A program made the position numbers and the translations under genes. A DNA stretch of 64,000 nucleotides. Source: Schlegelella_A sp965246805. Its GTDB lineage: Bacteria; Pseudomonadota; Gammaproteobacteria; Burkholderiales; Burkholderiaceae_C. The notes below the pieces were generated by a model, which made no database searches, was not told the DNA's origin, and saw only the letters and a list, made by a program, of their open reading frames with translations. Shown in pieces: positions 42,307 to 50,017 of this stretch. The DNA lies in assembly GCA_965246805.1 (NCBI GenBank), contig CBDFFO010000006.1:620001-684000 (forward strand), given 5' to 3'. How positions within the stretch are numbered: position 1 is the first letter of the stretch; each line of letters starts with the position of its first letter.

Positions 42307-43229
42307 CACCATGCGAGCTCTCGGTGGCGGATCAACGTGACGATCGACGGCCTGAAGCGCATCGCCAGGCGCTCTGCGAGGTACACCGACCGGTGCTGGC
42401 CACCCGTGCAGCCGATCGCGACCGTCAGGTAGCTGCGTTGATCGGCCTTGAACGCGGGCAGCCAGCGCGCGAGGAAAGTTTCGATCTGCGTCATCATCTC
42501 GAGCACCTCGGGCTGCTCGTCGAAAAACGCCGCCACCGGCGCGTCGCGACCGGTGAGCGCGCGCAGCTCGCGCACGTAATGCGGGTTGGGCAGCACGCGA
42601 ACGTCGAACACGAAGTCGGCGTCGAGGGGTACGCCACGCTTGTACGCGAAGCTCTCGAACACCAGCGTCAGCGGGCTGTCGTCGGCACGCACCAGCTCGC
42701 GCACCCAAGCGCGCAGTTGCGCGGGTCGCAGCTGGCTGGTGTCGATGACCGTCGACAGCTCGCGCAGGCTCGCGAGCAACTCGCGCTCGAGCTCGATCGC
42801 ATCGCTCAAGGCACGTCGGCCCTCGACGACCCGGTCGGTCGCGAGATCGGCCGGCACCGTGCCGGGCTCGTCGGAGAGCGGATGCGGGCGGCGCGTTTCG
42901 GAAAAGCGGCGCAGCAGCGCATCGGTGCTCGCATCGAGGAACACCGCCTGGATAGCGACCCCTTCGCTGCGCAACTCGGCGAGCAGGGGCAACAGGTGCG
43001 GCAGCGAACCGGCGCTGCGCACATCGACGGCGATCGCGACGCGGCGGTCGGGCCGCTGGCTCTGGAGCTGCAGGAACTCGCGCAGCAGTTCGGGCGGCAG
43101 GTTGTCGACGCAGAAGAACCCGGCGTCTTCGAGCGCGTGCAGCGCGACCGATTTGCCCGACCCCGAGATGCCGGTCACGAGCACCACCTCCTGCAGCGCG
43201 CCCGGGGTCGGTGCGGCGTCGCTGCTCAT
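42306..43229 (-). CDS. rapZ: RNase adapter protein RapZ
   Basis: This 307-residue P-loop protein has Walker A VTGISGSGKSVALHALEDAGF, IAVDVRSAG, FLDASTDALLRRFSETRRPHPL, and the conserved C-terminal GCTGGQHRSVYLAERLA, which binds RNA and the metabolite in enteric RapZ. In Escherichia coli it steers GlmZ to RNase E; targets in betaproteobacteria are not known. The start overlaps the recN stop (ATGA). Confidence 0.96.
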   Translation of the reverse strand: MSSDAAPTPGALQEVVLVTGISGSGKSVALHALEDAGFFCVDNLPPELLREFLQLQSQRPDRRVAIAVDVRSAGSLPHLLPLLAELRSEGVAIQAVFLDASTDALLRRFSETRRPHPLSDEPGTVPADLATDRVVEGRRALSDAIELERELLASLRELSTVIDTSQLRPAQLRAWVRELVRADDSPLTLVFESFAYKRGVPLDADFVFDVRVLPNPHYVRELRALTGRDAPVAAFFDEQPEVLEMMTQIETFLARWLPAFKADQRSYLTVAIGCTGGQHRSVYLAERLAMRFRPSIVTLIRHRELAW

Positions 43230-44992
43230 GGGCGTTTCGCGCCGCGCGGCGCCGATCGGGCGGGAGCCGGCTTCTCGCGTTCGGTCGCGCCCTCTGCCCG
43301 GGTTGGCGTGCCGGCATCGGTGCTCGCGCCGATCGTGAGCATCTCTTCGGCATGCGCGAGGCTGGTGCTCGAGAGCCGGCCGCCACCGAGCATGCGTGCG
43401 ACCTCGCCGACCCGAGTCTCGCCCGTCGCGAAGGCGATGCCGCTCTGGGTGGCCTTGCCGTCGGTGCGCTTCGACACGACGGCGTGGTGATCGGCGCAAG
43501 CGGCCACCTGGGGCAGGTGCGTGACGGCGAGAACCTGGCGGTCGCGGCCCAGGCGCTTCATCAGGCGCCCGACCGTCTCGGCGACCGCGCCGCCGACGCC
43601 CGCATCGACCTCGTCGAAGATCAAGCACGCGACGGCGGCGTCGCCCTGCTCGAGCTCGCTCGTGGTGACCGCGATCGCGAGCGCGATGCGCGAGAGTTCG
43701 CCGCCCGAGGCGACCTTCGCGAGCGGCCGCGGCGTGCTGCCGGCATGGCCAGCGACCAGGAACTCGGCCGACTCGAGGCCGAACGATTGCGGGGCCTCTT
43801 GCGTCGTGAGCTCGACGTCGAATCGCCCGCCCGCCATGCCGAGCTGCTGCATCGCGGTGGTGACGGCTTTCGAGAGACGGGGTGCAGCATCGCGGCGTGC
43901 CGTTGACACGACGTTGGCCGCCGCGTTGTATGCAGCGGCCGCGTCAGCGAGCGCTCGTCGCAGTCCGTCGATGTCGGCAGCGGCGTCGAGCTCCTTCAAC
44001 CCGGCCCTCCATTCGGCGAGCAGTGCGGCCAGCTCGGCCGGCGGCCGCCGATAGCGGCGTGCCAGGCCGAGCCACGCCGACATGCGTTCGTCGAGCACCT
44101 GCAAACGCGCCGGATCGAGATCGATCGCGTGCAGATAGCCGCCGAGCGCGTGCGCGGCGTCGTGCAGCTGCGCTTGCGCGCCTTGCAGCGATTCGATCGT
44201 CGACACGAGACGCGCATCGAAAGAGGCGACATCAGCGAGCGCGTCGAGCGCGCGACCGGTGAGCGCTTCGGCGCTTTCGTCGGCCTCGCTGATCGCGGCG
44301 AAGGCGCCGCGTGTCGCGTCGATCAGCGACTTTGCATTGGTGAGCCGCGTGTGCTCGGCGTCGAGCGCGGTCCATTCGTCGTCACCCGGCGCAAGCCGAT
44401 CGACTTCGCCGATCTGCCAGACCAGCCGCTCGCGCTCGCGATCGAGATCGCCCTGCTGCGCCTGCGCGGCGGCGAGCGCCTGGCTCGCCGACTTCCACGT
44501 CGCCCACGCCGCGCCCAGCGGCGCGAGATCGAGGCGCGCGTACGCGTCGAGCAACCCGCGCACCGAGGCCGGCCGCGTCAGGCTCTGCCACGCATGCTGG
44601 CCATGGATGTCGACGAGGTGGTCGCCCGCCTCGCGCAGCTGCGCGAGGGTCGCCGCGCTGCCGTTGATCCACGCGCGGCTCTTGCCTTGCGCGTCGACGG
44701 TCCGGCGCAGCAGCAGACGGCCTTCGTCTTGGACACCGCTCTCGAAGCCGCCTTCGTCTAGCCATGCCACGAGGCTCGCCGGCGCGTCGAACTCGGCACT
44801 GATGTCGGCGCGCGCCGCGCTCTCGCGCACCACGCCGGCATCGCCACGGCCGCCGAGCGCGAGCTGCAACGCATCGACGAGGATCGACTTGCCCGCGCCG
44901 GTCTCGCCGGTCAGCACGGTGAAGCCACCTGCGAGGTCGAGCTCGAGTTCGCTCACGATGACGAAATCGCGCACGCTGAGTCGGCGCAGCAT
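43226..44992 (-). CDS. recN: DNA repair protein RecN
   Basis: This 588-residue SMC-like protein acts in double-strand-break repair. Seen: the head LRRLSVRDFVIVSELELDLAGGFTVLTGETGAGKSILVDAL with Walker A, long coiled-coil arms, SGGELSRIALAIAV as ABC signature, and Walker B CLIFDEVDAGVGG, then VLAVTHLPQVAACADHH. A Glu/Ala/Pro-rich tail of about 30 residues follows. It lies one base after nadK, the standard order. Confidence 0.97.
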   Translation of the reverse strand: MLRRLSVRDFVIVSELELDLAGGFTVLTGETGAGKSILVDALQLALGGRGDAGVVRESAARADISAEFDAPASLVAWLDEGGFESGVQDEGRLLLRRTVDAQGKSRAWINGSAATLAQLREAGDHLVDIHGQHAWQSLTRPASVRGLLDAYARLDLAPLGAAWATWKSASQALAAAQAQQGDLDRERERLVWQIGEVDRLAPGDDEWTALDAEHTRLTNAKSLIDATRGAFAAISEADESAEALTGRALDALADVASFDARLVSTIESLQGAQAQLHDAAHALGGYLHAIDLDPARLQVLDERMSAWLGLARRYRRPPAELAALLAEWRAGLKELDAAADIDGLRRALADAAAAYNAAANVVSTARRDAAPRLSKAVTTAMQQLGMAGGRFDVELTTQEAPQSFGLESAEFLVAGHAGSTPRPLAKVASGGELSRIALAIAVTTSELEQGDAAVACLIFDEVDAGVGGAVAETVGRLMKRLGRDRQVLAVTHLPQVAACADHHAVVSKRTDGKATQSGIAFATGETRVGEVARMLGGGRLSSTSLAHAEEMLTIGASTDAGTPTRAEGATEREKPAPARSAPRGAKRP

Positions 44993-45868
44993 TCAGATCG
45001 CTCCGGAATTCCAGTGCAGCTTGCCGCGCAGCGTCGCGAAATAGCTCCAGCCGCGCGGGTGCAGGAAGTGCACGTGGTGCGACGAGCGCCGCACCTCGAT
45101 GCGGTCGCCGGGCACGAGGCTGGTCAACGACTGCATGTCGAAGTTCACGCTGGCGTCGCGGCCGGTGACGATCTCGATCGCGATGGTGCTGCTGTCGGAG
45201 ACCACGAACGGTCGGTTCGAGAGGTCGTGCGGAGCGATCGGCACCACGACCCAGCCGCCGACGCTCGGGTGCAGGATCGGCCCGCCCGCCGAAAGCGCGT
45301 ACGCGGTCGAGCCGGTCGGCGAACCGACGATCAGGCCGTCGCAGCGCTGTGTGGACACGAACTCGCCGTCGATCTCGATCTGCAACTGCACCATGCCGGT
45401 CGCCGAACCGCGGCTCAACACCACGTCGTTCAGCGCGACGCTCTGAAAGATGGACACGCCGTCGCGCCACACGCCGCCTTCGAGCATCACGCGCGACTCG
45501 TCGACGAAATCGCCCATCAGCATCGGGCGCAGCGCGCCTTCGAAATCGTCAAGCGCCACATCGGTGATGAAGCCGAGTCGGCCCTGGTTGATGCCGATCA
45601 GGGGCGTGCCGTGACGCGCCAGCCGGCGCGCGATGCCGAGCATCGTGCCGTCGCCGCCGACGACGATCGCGACGTCGCAGCGCTCGCCGAGGTCGTCGAT
45701 GTCGTGTGCGCCAAATTCCGTGATCCCGGTCTTGGCGGCCGTCGCCGCTTCGAGCGAGACCGTGAGCCCCTCCTGGACCAGAAACGCAGCGATGCGTTCG
45801 AGCACGTCGCGAATGCCGTCGGCCTGGTACTTTCCGACGAGCGCAGCGTGGCGGAAACGGGTCGACAT
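44993..45868 (-). CDS. nadK: NAD kinase
   Basis: The 291-residue enzyme phosphorylates NAD to NADP. Seen: AIVVGGDGTMLGIAR with the GGDG motif, GINQGRLGFITDV, NDVVLSRG, and the second site DGLIVGSPTGSTAYALSAGGPILHP. The ATG at 45868 gives the family N-terminus (MSTRFRHAALVGK). It is divergent from hrcA, as in many betaproteobacteria, with 68 bases between. Confidence 0.97.
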   Translation of the reverse strand: MSTRFRHAALVGKYQADGIRDVLERIAAFLVQEGLTVSLEAATAAKTGITEFGAHDIDDLGERCDVAIVVGGDGTMLGIARRLARHGTPLIGINQGRLGFITDVALDDFEGALRPMLMGDFVDESRVMLEGGVWRDGVSIFQSVALNDVVLSRGSATGMVQLQIEIDGEFVSTQRCDGLIVGSPTGSTAYALSAGGPILHPSVGGWVVVPIAPHDLSNRPFVVSDSSTIAIEIVTGRDASVNFDMQSLTSLVPGDRIEVRRSSHHVHFLHPRGWSYFATLRGKLHWNSGAI

Positions 45869-45936
45869 TCGCGGGATTACACCACAGGGGTCTCGTCGCA
45901 CGGGCTTCGAAAAGCACTCATCATCGCTGCACGAAC

Positions 45937-46953
45937 ATGCTGGATGAACGCGCCAAAACACTGATGAAAGCGCTCGTCGAGCGCTACATCGCCGACGGGC
46001 AGCCGGTGGGCTCGCGCACGCTCTCGCGCGCGAGCGGGCTCGAGCTCTCGCCGGCGACGATCCGCAACGTGATGGCCGACCTCGAAGAGCTCGGGCTCAT
46101 CGCGAGCCCGCACACGAGCGCGGGCCGCGTGCCGACCGCGCGCGGCTACCGGCTTTTCGTCGACACCATGCTCACCGCGCAGCCGATGCCGCCGGCAGCA
46201 GCGCCGCATCTCGAACCGCAGCTGCACGCCGAGCAGCCGCAACGCGTGATCGCGAACGCCGCCAATCTGCTCTCGAACCTGTCGAGCTTCGTCGGCGTGA
46301 TCACCGCCCCGAAGAAGGCGAGCGTGTTCCACCACATCGAGTTCATGCGCCTCTCGGAGCGGCGCGTGCTCGTCATCATGGTCGCGCCCGACGGTGACGT
46401 GCAGAACCGCGTGATCTTCACCGCGCAGGACTACACCGCCACGCAACTGCAGGAGGCGAGCAACTACCTCATTGCGCACTATGCGGGGCTCTCGATCGAA
46501 GATGTGCGCGAGCGCCTGAAGACCGAGGTCGACGCGTTGCGCGGCGAGATCGCGGCGCTGATGCAAGCGGCCGTGCAGGCGGGCAGCGAGGCGATGGCCG
46601 AGGGCCAGGACAACGTCGTCATAGCCGGCGAGCGCAACCTGCTCGCGGTGCAGGATTTCTCTAGCGACATGGGCAGCCTGCGCAAGCTGTTTGATCTGTT
46701 CGAGCAGAAGACGCAGCTGATGCGGCTCCTCGACGTGAGCAGCCGCGCCGAAGGCGTTCGCATCTACATCGGCGGCGAGAGCATGGTGGTGCCGTTCGAA
46801 GAGCTATCGGTCGTCTCGGCACCGTACGAGGTTAACGGCATCGTCGTCGGCACGCTCGGGGTGATCGGCCCGACGCGCATGGCCTACGACCGCATGATCC
46901 AGATCGTCGACATCACGTCCCGGCTGGTGTCTAACGCGCTGTCGCAGAAGTGA
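45937..46953 (+). CDS. hrcA: Heat-inducible transcription repressor HrcA
   Basis: The 338-residue repressor binds CIRCE elements at groE/dnaK promoters. Seen: the winged-helix N-terminus DERAKTLMKALVERYIADGQPVGSRTLSRASGLELSPATIRNVMADLEELGLI, SPHTSAGRVPTARGYRLFVD, and the late IGGESMVVPFEELSVVSAPYEV. No CIRCE site was noticed in the window, so its targets lie elsewhere. Confidence 0.97.
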   Translation: MLDERAKTLMKALVERYIADGQPVGSRTLSRASGLELSPATIRNVMADLEELGLIASPHTSAGRVPTARGYRLFVDTMLTAQPMPPAAAPHLEPQLHAEQPQRVIANAANLLSNLSSFVGVITAPKKASVFHHIEFMRLSERRVLVIMVAPDGDVQNRVIFTAQDYTATQLQEASNYLIAHYAGLSIEDVRERLKTEVDALRGEIAALMQAAVQAGSEAMAEGQDNVVIAGERNLLAVQDFSSDMGSLRKLFDLFEQKTQLMRLLDVSSRAEGVRIYIGGESMVVPFEELSVVSAPYEVNGIVVGTLGVIGPTRMAYDRMIQIVDITSRLVSNALSQK

Positions 46954-47025
46954 ACGACGGGCGCATCGCGTTGCGCGAGGGGGCCCCATCTGGCTGGCAC
47001 TGGGTGGCTTCTACAATTCGGCCGT

Positions 47026-47102
47026 GGGCCGTTAGCTCAGCTGGTTAGAGCAGAGGACTCATAATCCTTTGGTCGTTGGTTCAAGTCCAACACGGCCTAC
47101 CA
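47026..47102 (+). tRNA. tRNA with CAT anticodon (Met or lysidine-modified Ile2)
   Basis: A 77-base cloverleaf with encoded CCA: acceptor GGGCCGT/ACGGCCT with a G1-U72 wobble, D-arm GCTCAGCTGGTTAGAGC, anticodon loop CTCATAA (anticodon CAT), variable region TTTGGTCG and T-arm TTGGTTCAAGTCCAA. The variable and T-arm sequence is closer to Escherichia coli tRNA-Ile2 (ileX) than to elongator tRNA-Met, so I lean towards Ile2 read as AUA after TilS modification. The tRNA itself is certain; the identity is not. Confidence 0.9.
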
Positions 47103-47275
47103 GTGCATGCGATGGCGGTGCCGCACGCGGGCCGGTCGACAGCGCGCCGTGTCGACCGTGAACGCGGACGAAAACCCGATCCACTGTGCGTTGCCGTACA
47201 GAGTTCCGGGCAGGAGAGCGGCAATATTCGAGGCGACAGCGCTCGTCGGCCACGACCCGCTCAAGAGCCAACGAC

Positions 47276-48409
47276 ATGATGCACACCTTTCTCTCGAACA
47301 ATCGCGATGACCTCATCCGTCGATGCAAGGAAAAGGTGTCGCGCAGGCCGCGCCGGGCGGCAACGGTGGCCCAGCTGCAAGACGGGATCCCGAACTTCCT
47401 CGATCAGCTGATCAGGACGCTGGCAGCCAACCAGGCCGGCGAGCACGCCACGAGCGAACGGATTTCGGGCGTCGCCGACGGCGTGGGACCGATGCTGTCC
47501 GAGATGAGCGCCACCGCGACGGCGCATGGCAAGGACCTGCTCAAGCTCGGCTACACCGTCGACCAGGTCGTCCATGACTACGGCGACCTGTGCCAGTCGG
47601 TCACCGATCTGGCGTTCGAGCGCGATGCACCCTTCGAGATCGCCGAATTCGGAACGTTGAACCGATGCCTCGACAATGCCATCGCCGATGCCGTCAGGGA
47701 GTTCAGTTTTCACAGAGACGCGTCGCTCGACGAGTTGAGGTCGGTGGAGGCCAACGAGCAACTCGGGCTTCTAGTGCACGAATTGCGAAACGCGTTGCAG
47801 ACCGGCATCTTGTCCATCCGAGCCATCGAACTCGGAAGCCTTTCGCTTTCGGGTGCGACCGGCGTGGTCCTCAAGCGAAGCATGGCCACGATGGGCGCTC
47901 TCATCGATCGCACGATCGGCGAGGTCAGCAGCCGCACCGTCCTCGCGCCATTCGCGGGCACGTTCGCGCTGGCCGAGTTGATTGCCGCGGCGAAAGCCTC
48001 CGGTGAATTGCGTGCGGGTGAAAAGGGCTGCACCTTGACGGTGTCGGACGTGGATCTGTCGTTGGCCATCAACGTCAACTACGCATTGGTTCTGGCTGCG
48101 CTCGAAAACCTCTTGCAGAACGCGTTCAAGTTCACGCACGAGCACACCGAGGTCACGATGACCGCCTTCGCGGTCGGCGCGAAGGTCATGATCGACGTCA
48201 GCGATCATTGCGGTGGGCTGCCACCGGGGGACCCGGAGAAGATGTTCGTGCCCTTCTTCCAGCAAGGCAGCGACAGGACCGGCGTCGGTCTCGGCCTTTC
48301 GATCGCTCGGCGCTCGATCGAGGCCGACGGAGGCCAGCTGACGGTCCGCGATTCGCCCGGCGTCGGTTGCGTCTTCACGATCTCTCTGCCGAGGCACACG
48401 CTGCAATAG
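47276..48409 (+). CDS. Sensor histidine kinase, soluble, orphan
   Basis: The 377-residue protein has no membrane segment. The N-terminal 150 residues are helical and resemble the RsbR-type N-terminal domain (FLSNNRDDLIRRCKEKV...FLDQLIRTL). The H-box is GLLVHELRNAL, with the phosphorylated histidine at residue 168. The ATPase domain has ENLLQNAFKFTH (N-box), DHCGGLPPG (G1) and GVGLGLSIARRSIEADGG (G2). No response regulator is nearby. Two ATGs in tandem (47276, 47279) are possible starts. Signal and partner are unknown. Confidence 0.9.
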   Translation: MMHTFLSNNRDDLIRRCKEKVSRRPRRAATVAQLQDGIPNFLDQLIRTLAANQAGEHATSERISGVADGVGPMLSEMSATATAHGKDLLKLGYTVDQVVHDYGDLCQSVTDLAFERDAPFEIAEFGTLNRCLDNAIADAVREFSFHRDASLDELRSVEANEQLGLLVHELRNALQTGILSIRAIELGSLSLSGATGVVLKRSMATMGALIDRTIGEVSSRTVLAPFAGTFALAELIAAAKASGELRAGEKGCTLTVSDVDLSLAINVNYALVLAALENLLQNAFKFTHEHTEVTMTAFAVGAKVMIDVSDHCGGLPPGDPEKMFVPFFQQGSDRTGVGLGLSIARRSIEADGGQLTVRDSPGVGCVFTISLPRHTLQ

Positions 48410-48481
48410 GCGACGCCCTCGTTGCGAAAGCGGGAGCAAGCGAGGCGCGAACGCGCGTCACCTCGCCGACCGTCACACGGG

Positions 48482-48922
48482 TCAGGTCTTCGCGCCGCCG
48501 CCTTCGTCGCCCGCGTTGACCATCCAGGGTGTGCCGAACCGGTCGGTGCACATGCCGAACCCGTCGGCCCAGAACGTCTTCTGGTAGGGCATCTTCACCT
48601 GGCCGCCGGCCGCGAGCGCATCGAAGATCGACTTGCCCTTGGCGGTGTCTGGATAGGCGAGCGAGACGGTGATGCCCTTCATGCCCTCGAATGGCATCCC
48701 GGGCGGCATGTCTGAGGCCATGATCCGGTGGCCATCGAGCACCATCGACACGTGCATGATGCGTTTGGCGGCGTCGCCGCTCATGGCCGGCTGCCCGGGC
48801 ATCGGCGGCGCTTCGCCGTAAGTCATCGACATCTCGACCTTGCCGCCAAGCGTCTTCTCGTAGAAGCGCATTGCCTCGGCGCAGTTGCCGTCGAAGCTGA
48901 GGTAGGGTTCGAATTGGGCCAT
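48482..48922 (-). CDS. VOC superfamily protein, PhnB-like
   Basis: This 146-residue protein of the same PhnB-like branch as the gene at 1643-2101 has QFEPYLSFDGNCAEAMRFYEKTLGGKVEMSMTYGEAPP, HVSMVLDGHRIMASDMPPGMPFEG, and the end KTFWADGFGMCTDRFGTPWMVN. The ATG at 48922 follows GGAGA. It stands alone between a kinase gene and an alpha/beta hydrolase gene. No substrate is known. Confidence 0.92.
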   Translation of the reverse strand: MAQFEPYLSFDGNCAEAMRFYEKTLGGKVEMSMTYGEAPPMPGQPAMSGDAAKRIMHVSMVLDGHRIMASDMPPGMPFEGMKGITVSLAYPDTAKGKSIFDALAAGGQVKMPYQKTFWADGFGMCTDRFGTPWMVNAGDEGGGAKT

Positions 48923-49051
48923 GGGGAGATCTCCTTTCGTGAGGGCTGACTTGGGTATGAACAGTATGCGCCGGGCGCTTGCGGCAGCTGGAAATGCGAC
49001 AGGAGGGTCGGGTCTCTCGGAAGCGCGTCGATCACTTGCGAAGGCATCGAC

Positions 49052-49966
49052 ATGAAGCTCTTCGCCGCCGCCGCGATCGTGATGTGCATGCTCGCGACGC
49101 TCTACTGGCTCTGGACGCCGGACAAGAGCCTGGCCGAGTTGGAGCGCCGCTACCGCGCGCCGGGCGATGCCTTCGTTGTCGTCGATGGCGCCGCGCTCCA
49201 TGTGCGCGAGAGCGGCCCGACAGGCGCGCCAGCCCTGCTGATGATCCACGGCTTCGGGTCGAGCCTGCAGACCTGGGACGCGTGGTCTCATGGCCTCGAT
49301 CCCGATCACCGCGTCGTCCGCATCGACCTGCCCGGCAACGGCCTGAGCCCGCCCGACCCGACGGGTGACTACACCGACCGGCGCAGCCTCGCGCTGCTCA
49401 CGGCGCTGCTCGATCGACTGGACATCGCGCACGCGAGCATCGTCGGCCATTCGATCGGCGGCCGCATCGCGTGGACATTCGCCGCGGCGCACCCCGAGCG
49501 CGTCGACAAGCTGGTGCTCGTCGCCCCGGACGGGTTTGCAAGCCCCGGCTTCGACTACGGCCGCACGCCGGACGTGCCGGCCCTCTTCAAGGGGATGCGT
49601 TATGCGTTGCCGAAGTCGATTCTGCGCATGAACCTCGCCGCGGCGTACGCCGACCCCGCTGTGCTGAACGATGCCCTCGTGACGAGATACCACGATCTGA
49701 TGCTCGCACCCGGCGCGCGCGACGCGATGCTCGCCCGCATGGCGCAGACCGTGCTGGTCGATCCGGTGCCCGTCCTCGCGCGCGTGCGAGCGCCGACGTT
49801 GCTGATGTGGGGCGCGAGCGACGCGATGATCCCGATCGCCAACGCGACCGACTACCTGAAGGCGATGTCGGATGCGCGGCTCGTCACGATCGCGCACTCG
49901 GGTCATCTGCCGCAGGAAGAGGCCCCCGACGTGTCGTTGCAGGCGCTTCGAAGCTTCCTGCGCTGA
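49052..49966 (+). CDS. Alpha/beta hydrolase with N-terminal membrane anchor
   Basis: This 304-residue alpha/beta-hydrolase fold protein follows an N-terminal hydrophobic helix (KLFAAAAIVMCMLATLYWLW) that should anchor it in the inner membrane. The catalytic triad is visible as Ser in VGHSIGGRIAW (about residue 132), Asp in WGASDAMIPI and His in IAHSGHLPQEE; the oxyanion region is IHGFGSSLQTWD. The substrate is unknown. It is convergent with bphP, with about 50 bases between. Confidence 0.9.
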   Translation: MKLFAAAAIVMCMLATLYWLWTPDKSLAELERRYRAPGDAFVVVDGAALHVRESGPTGAPALLMIHGFGSSLQTWDAWSHGLDPDHRVVRIDLPGNGLSPPDPTGDYTDRRSLALLTALLDRLDIAHASIVGHSIGGRIAWTFAAAHPERVDKLVLVAPDGFASPGFDYGRTPDVPALFKGMRYALPKSILRMNLAAAYADPAVLNDALVTRYHDLMLAPGARDAMLARMAQTVLVDPVPVLARVRAPTLLMWGASDAMIPIANATDYLKAMSDARLVTIAHSGHLPQEEAPDVSLQALRSFLR

Positions 49967-50017
49967 GGCAGTCAGGGCGCAGGACCAGGCGCGCGAGCGC
50001 GCTGGCCCGACTCGCGA

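Noticed and set aside
47012..47017. TACAAT -10-like box just before the CAU tRNA
   Set aside because: Well placed for a tRNA promoter, but no acceptable -35 hexamer at 16-18 bases was found, so it is not listed as a promoter.
49976..50010. GC-rich hairpin between the alpha/beta hydrolase and bphP
   Set aside because: The stem is interrupted and neither strand has a T-run, so I do not call a terminator.
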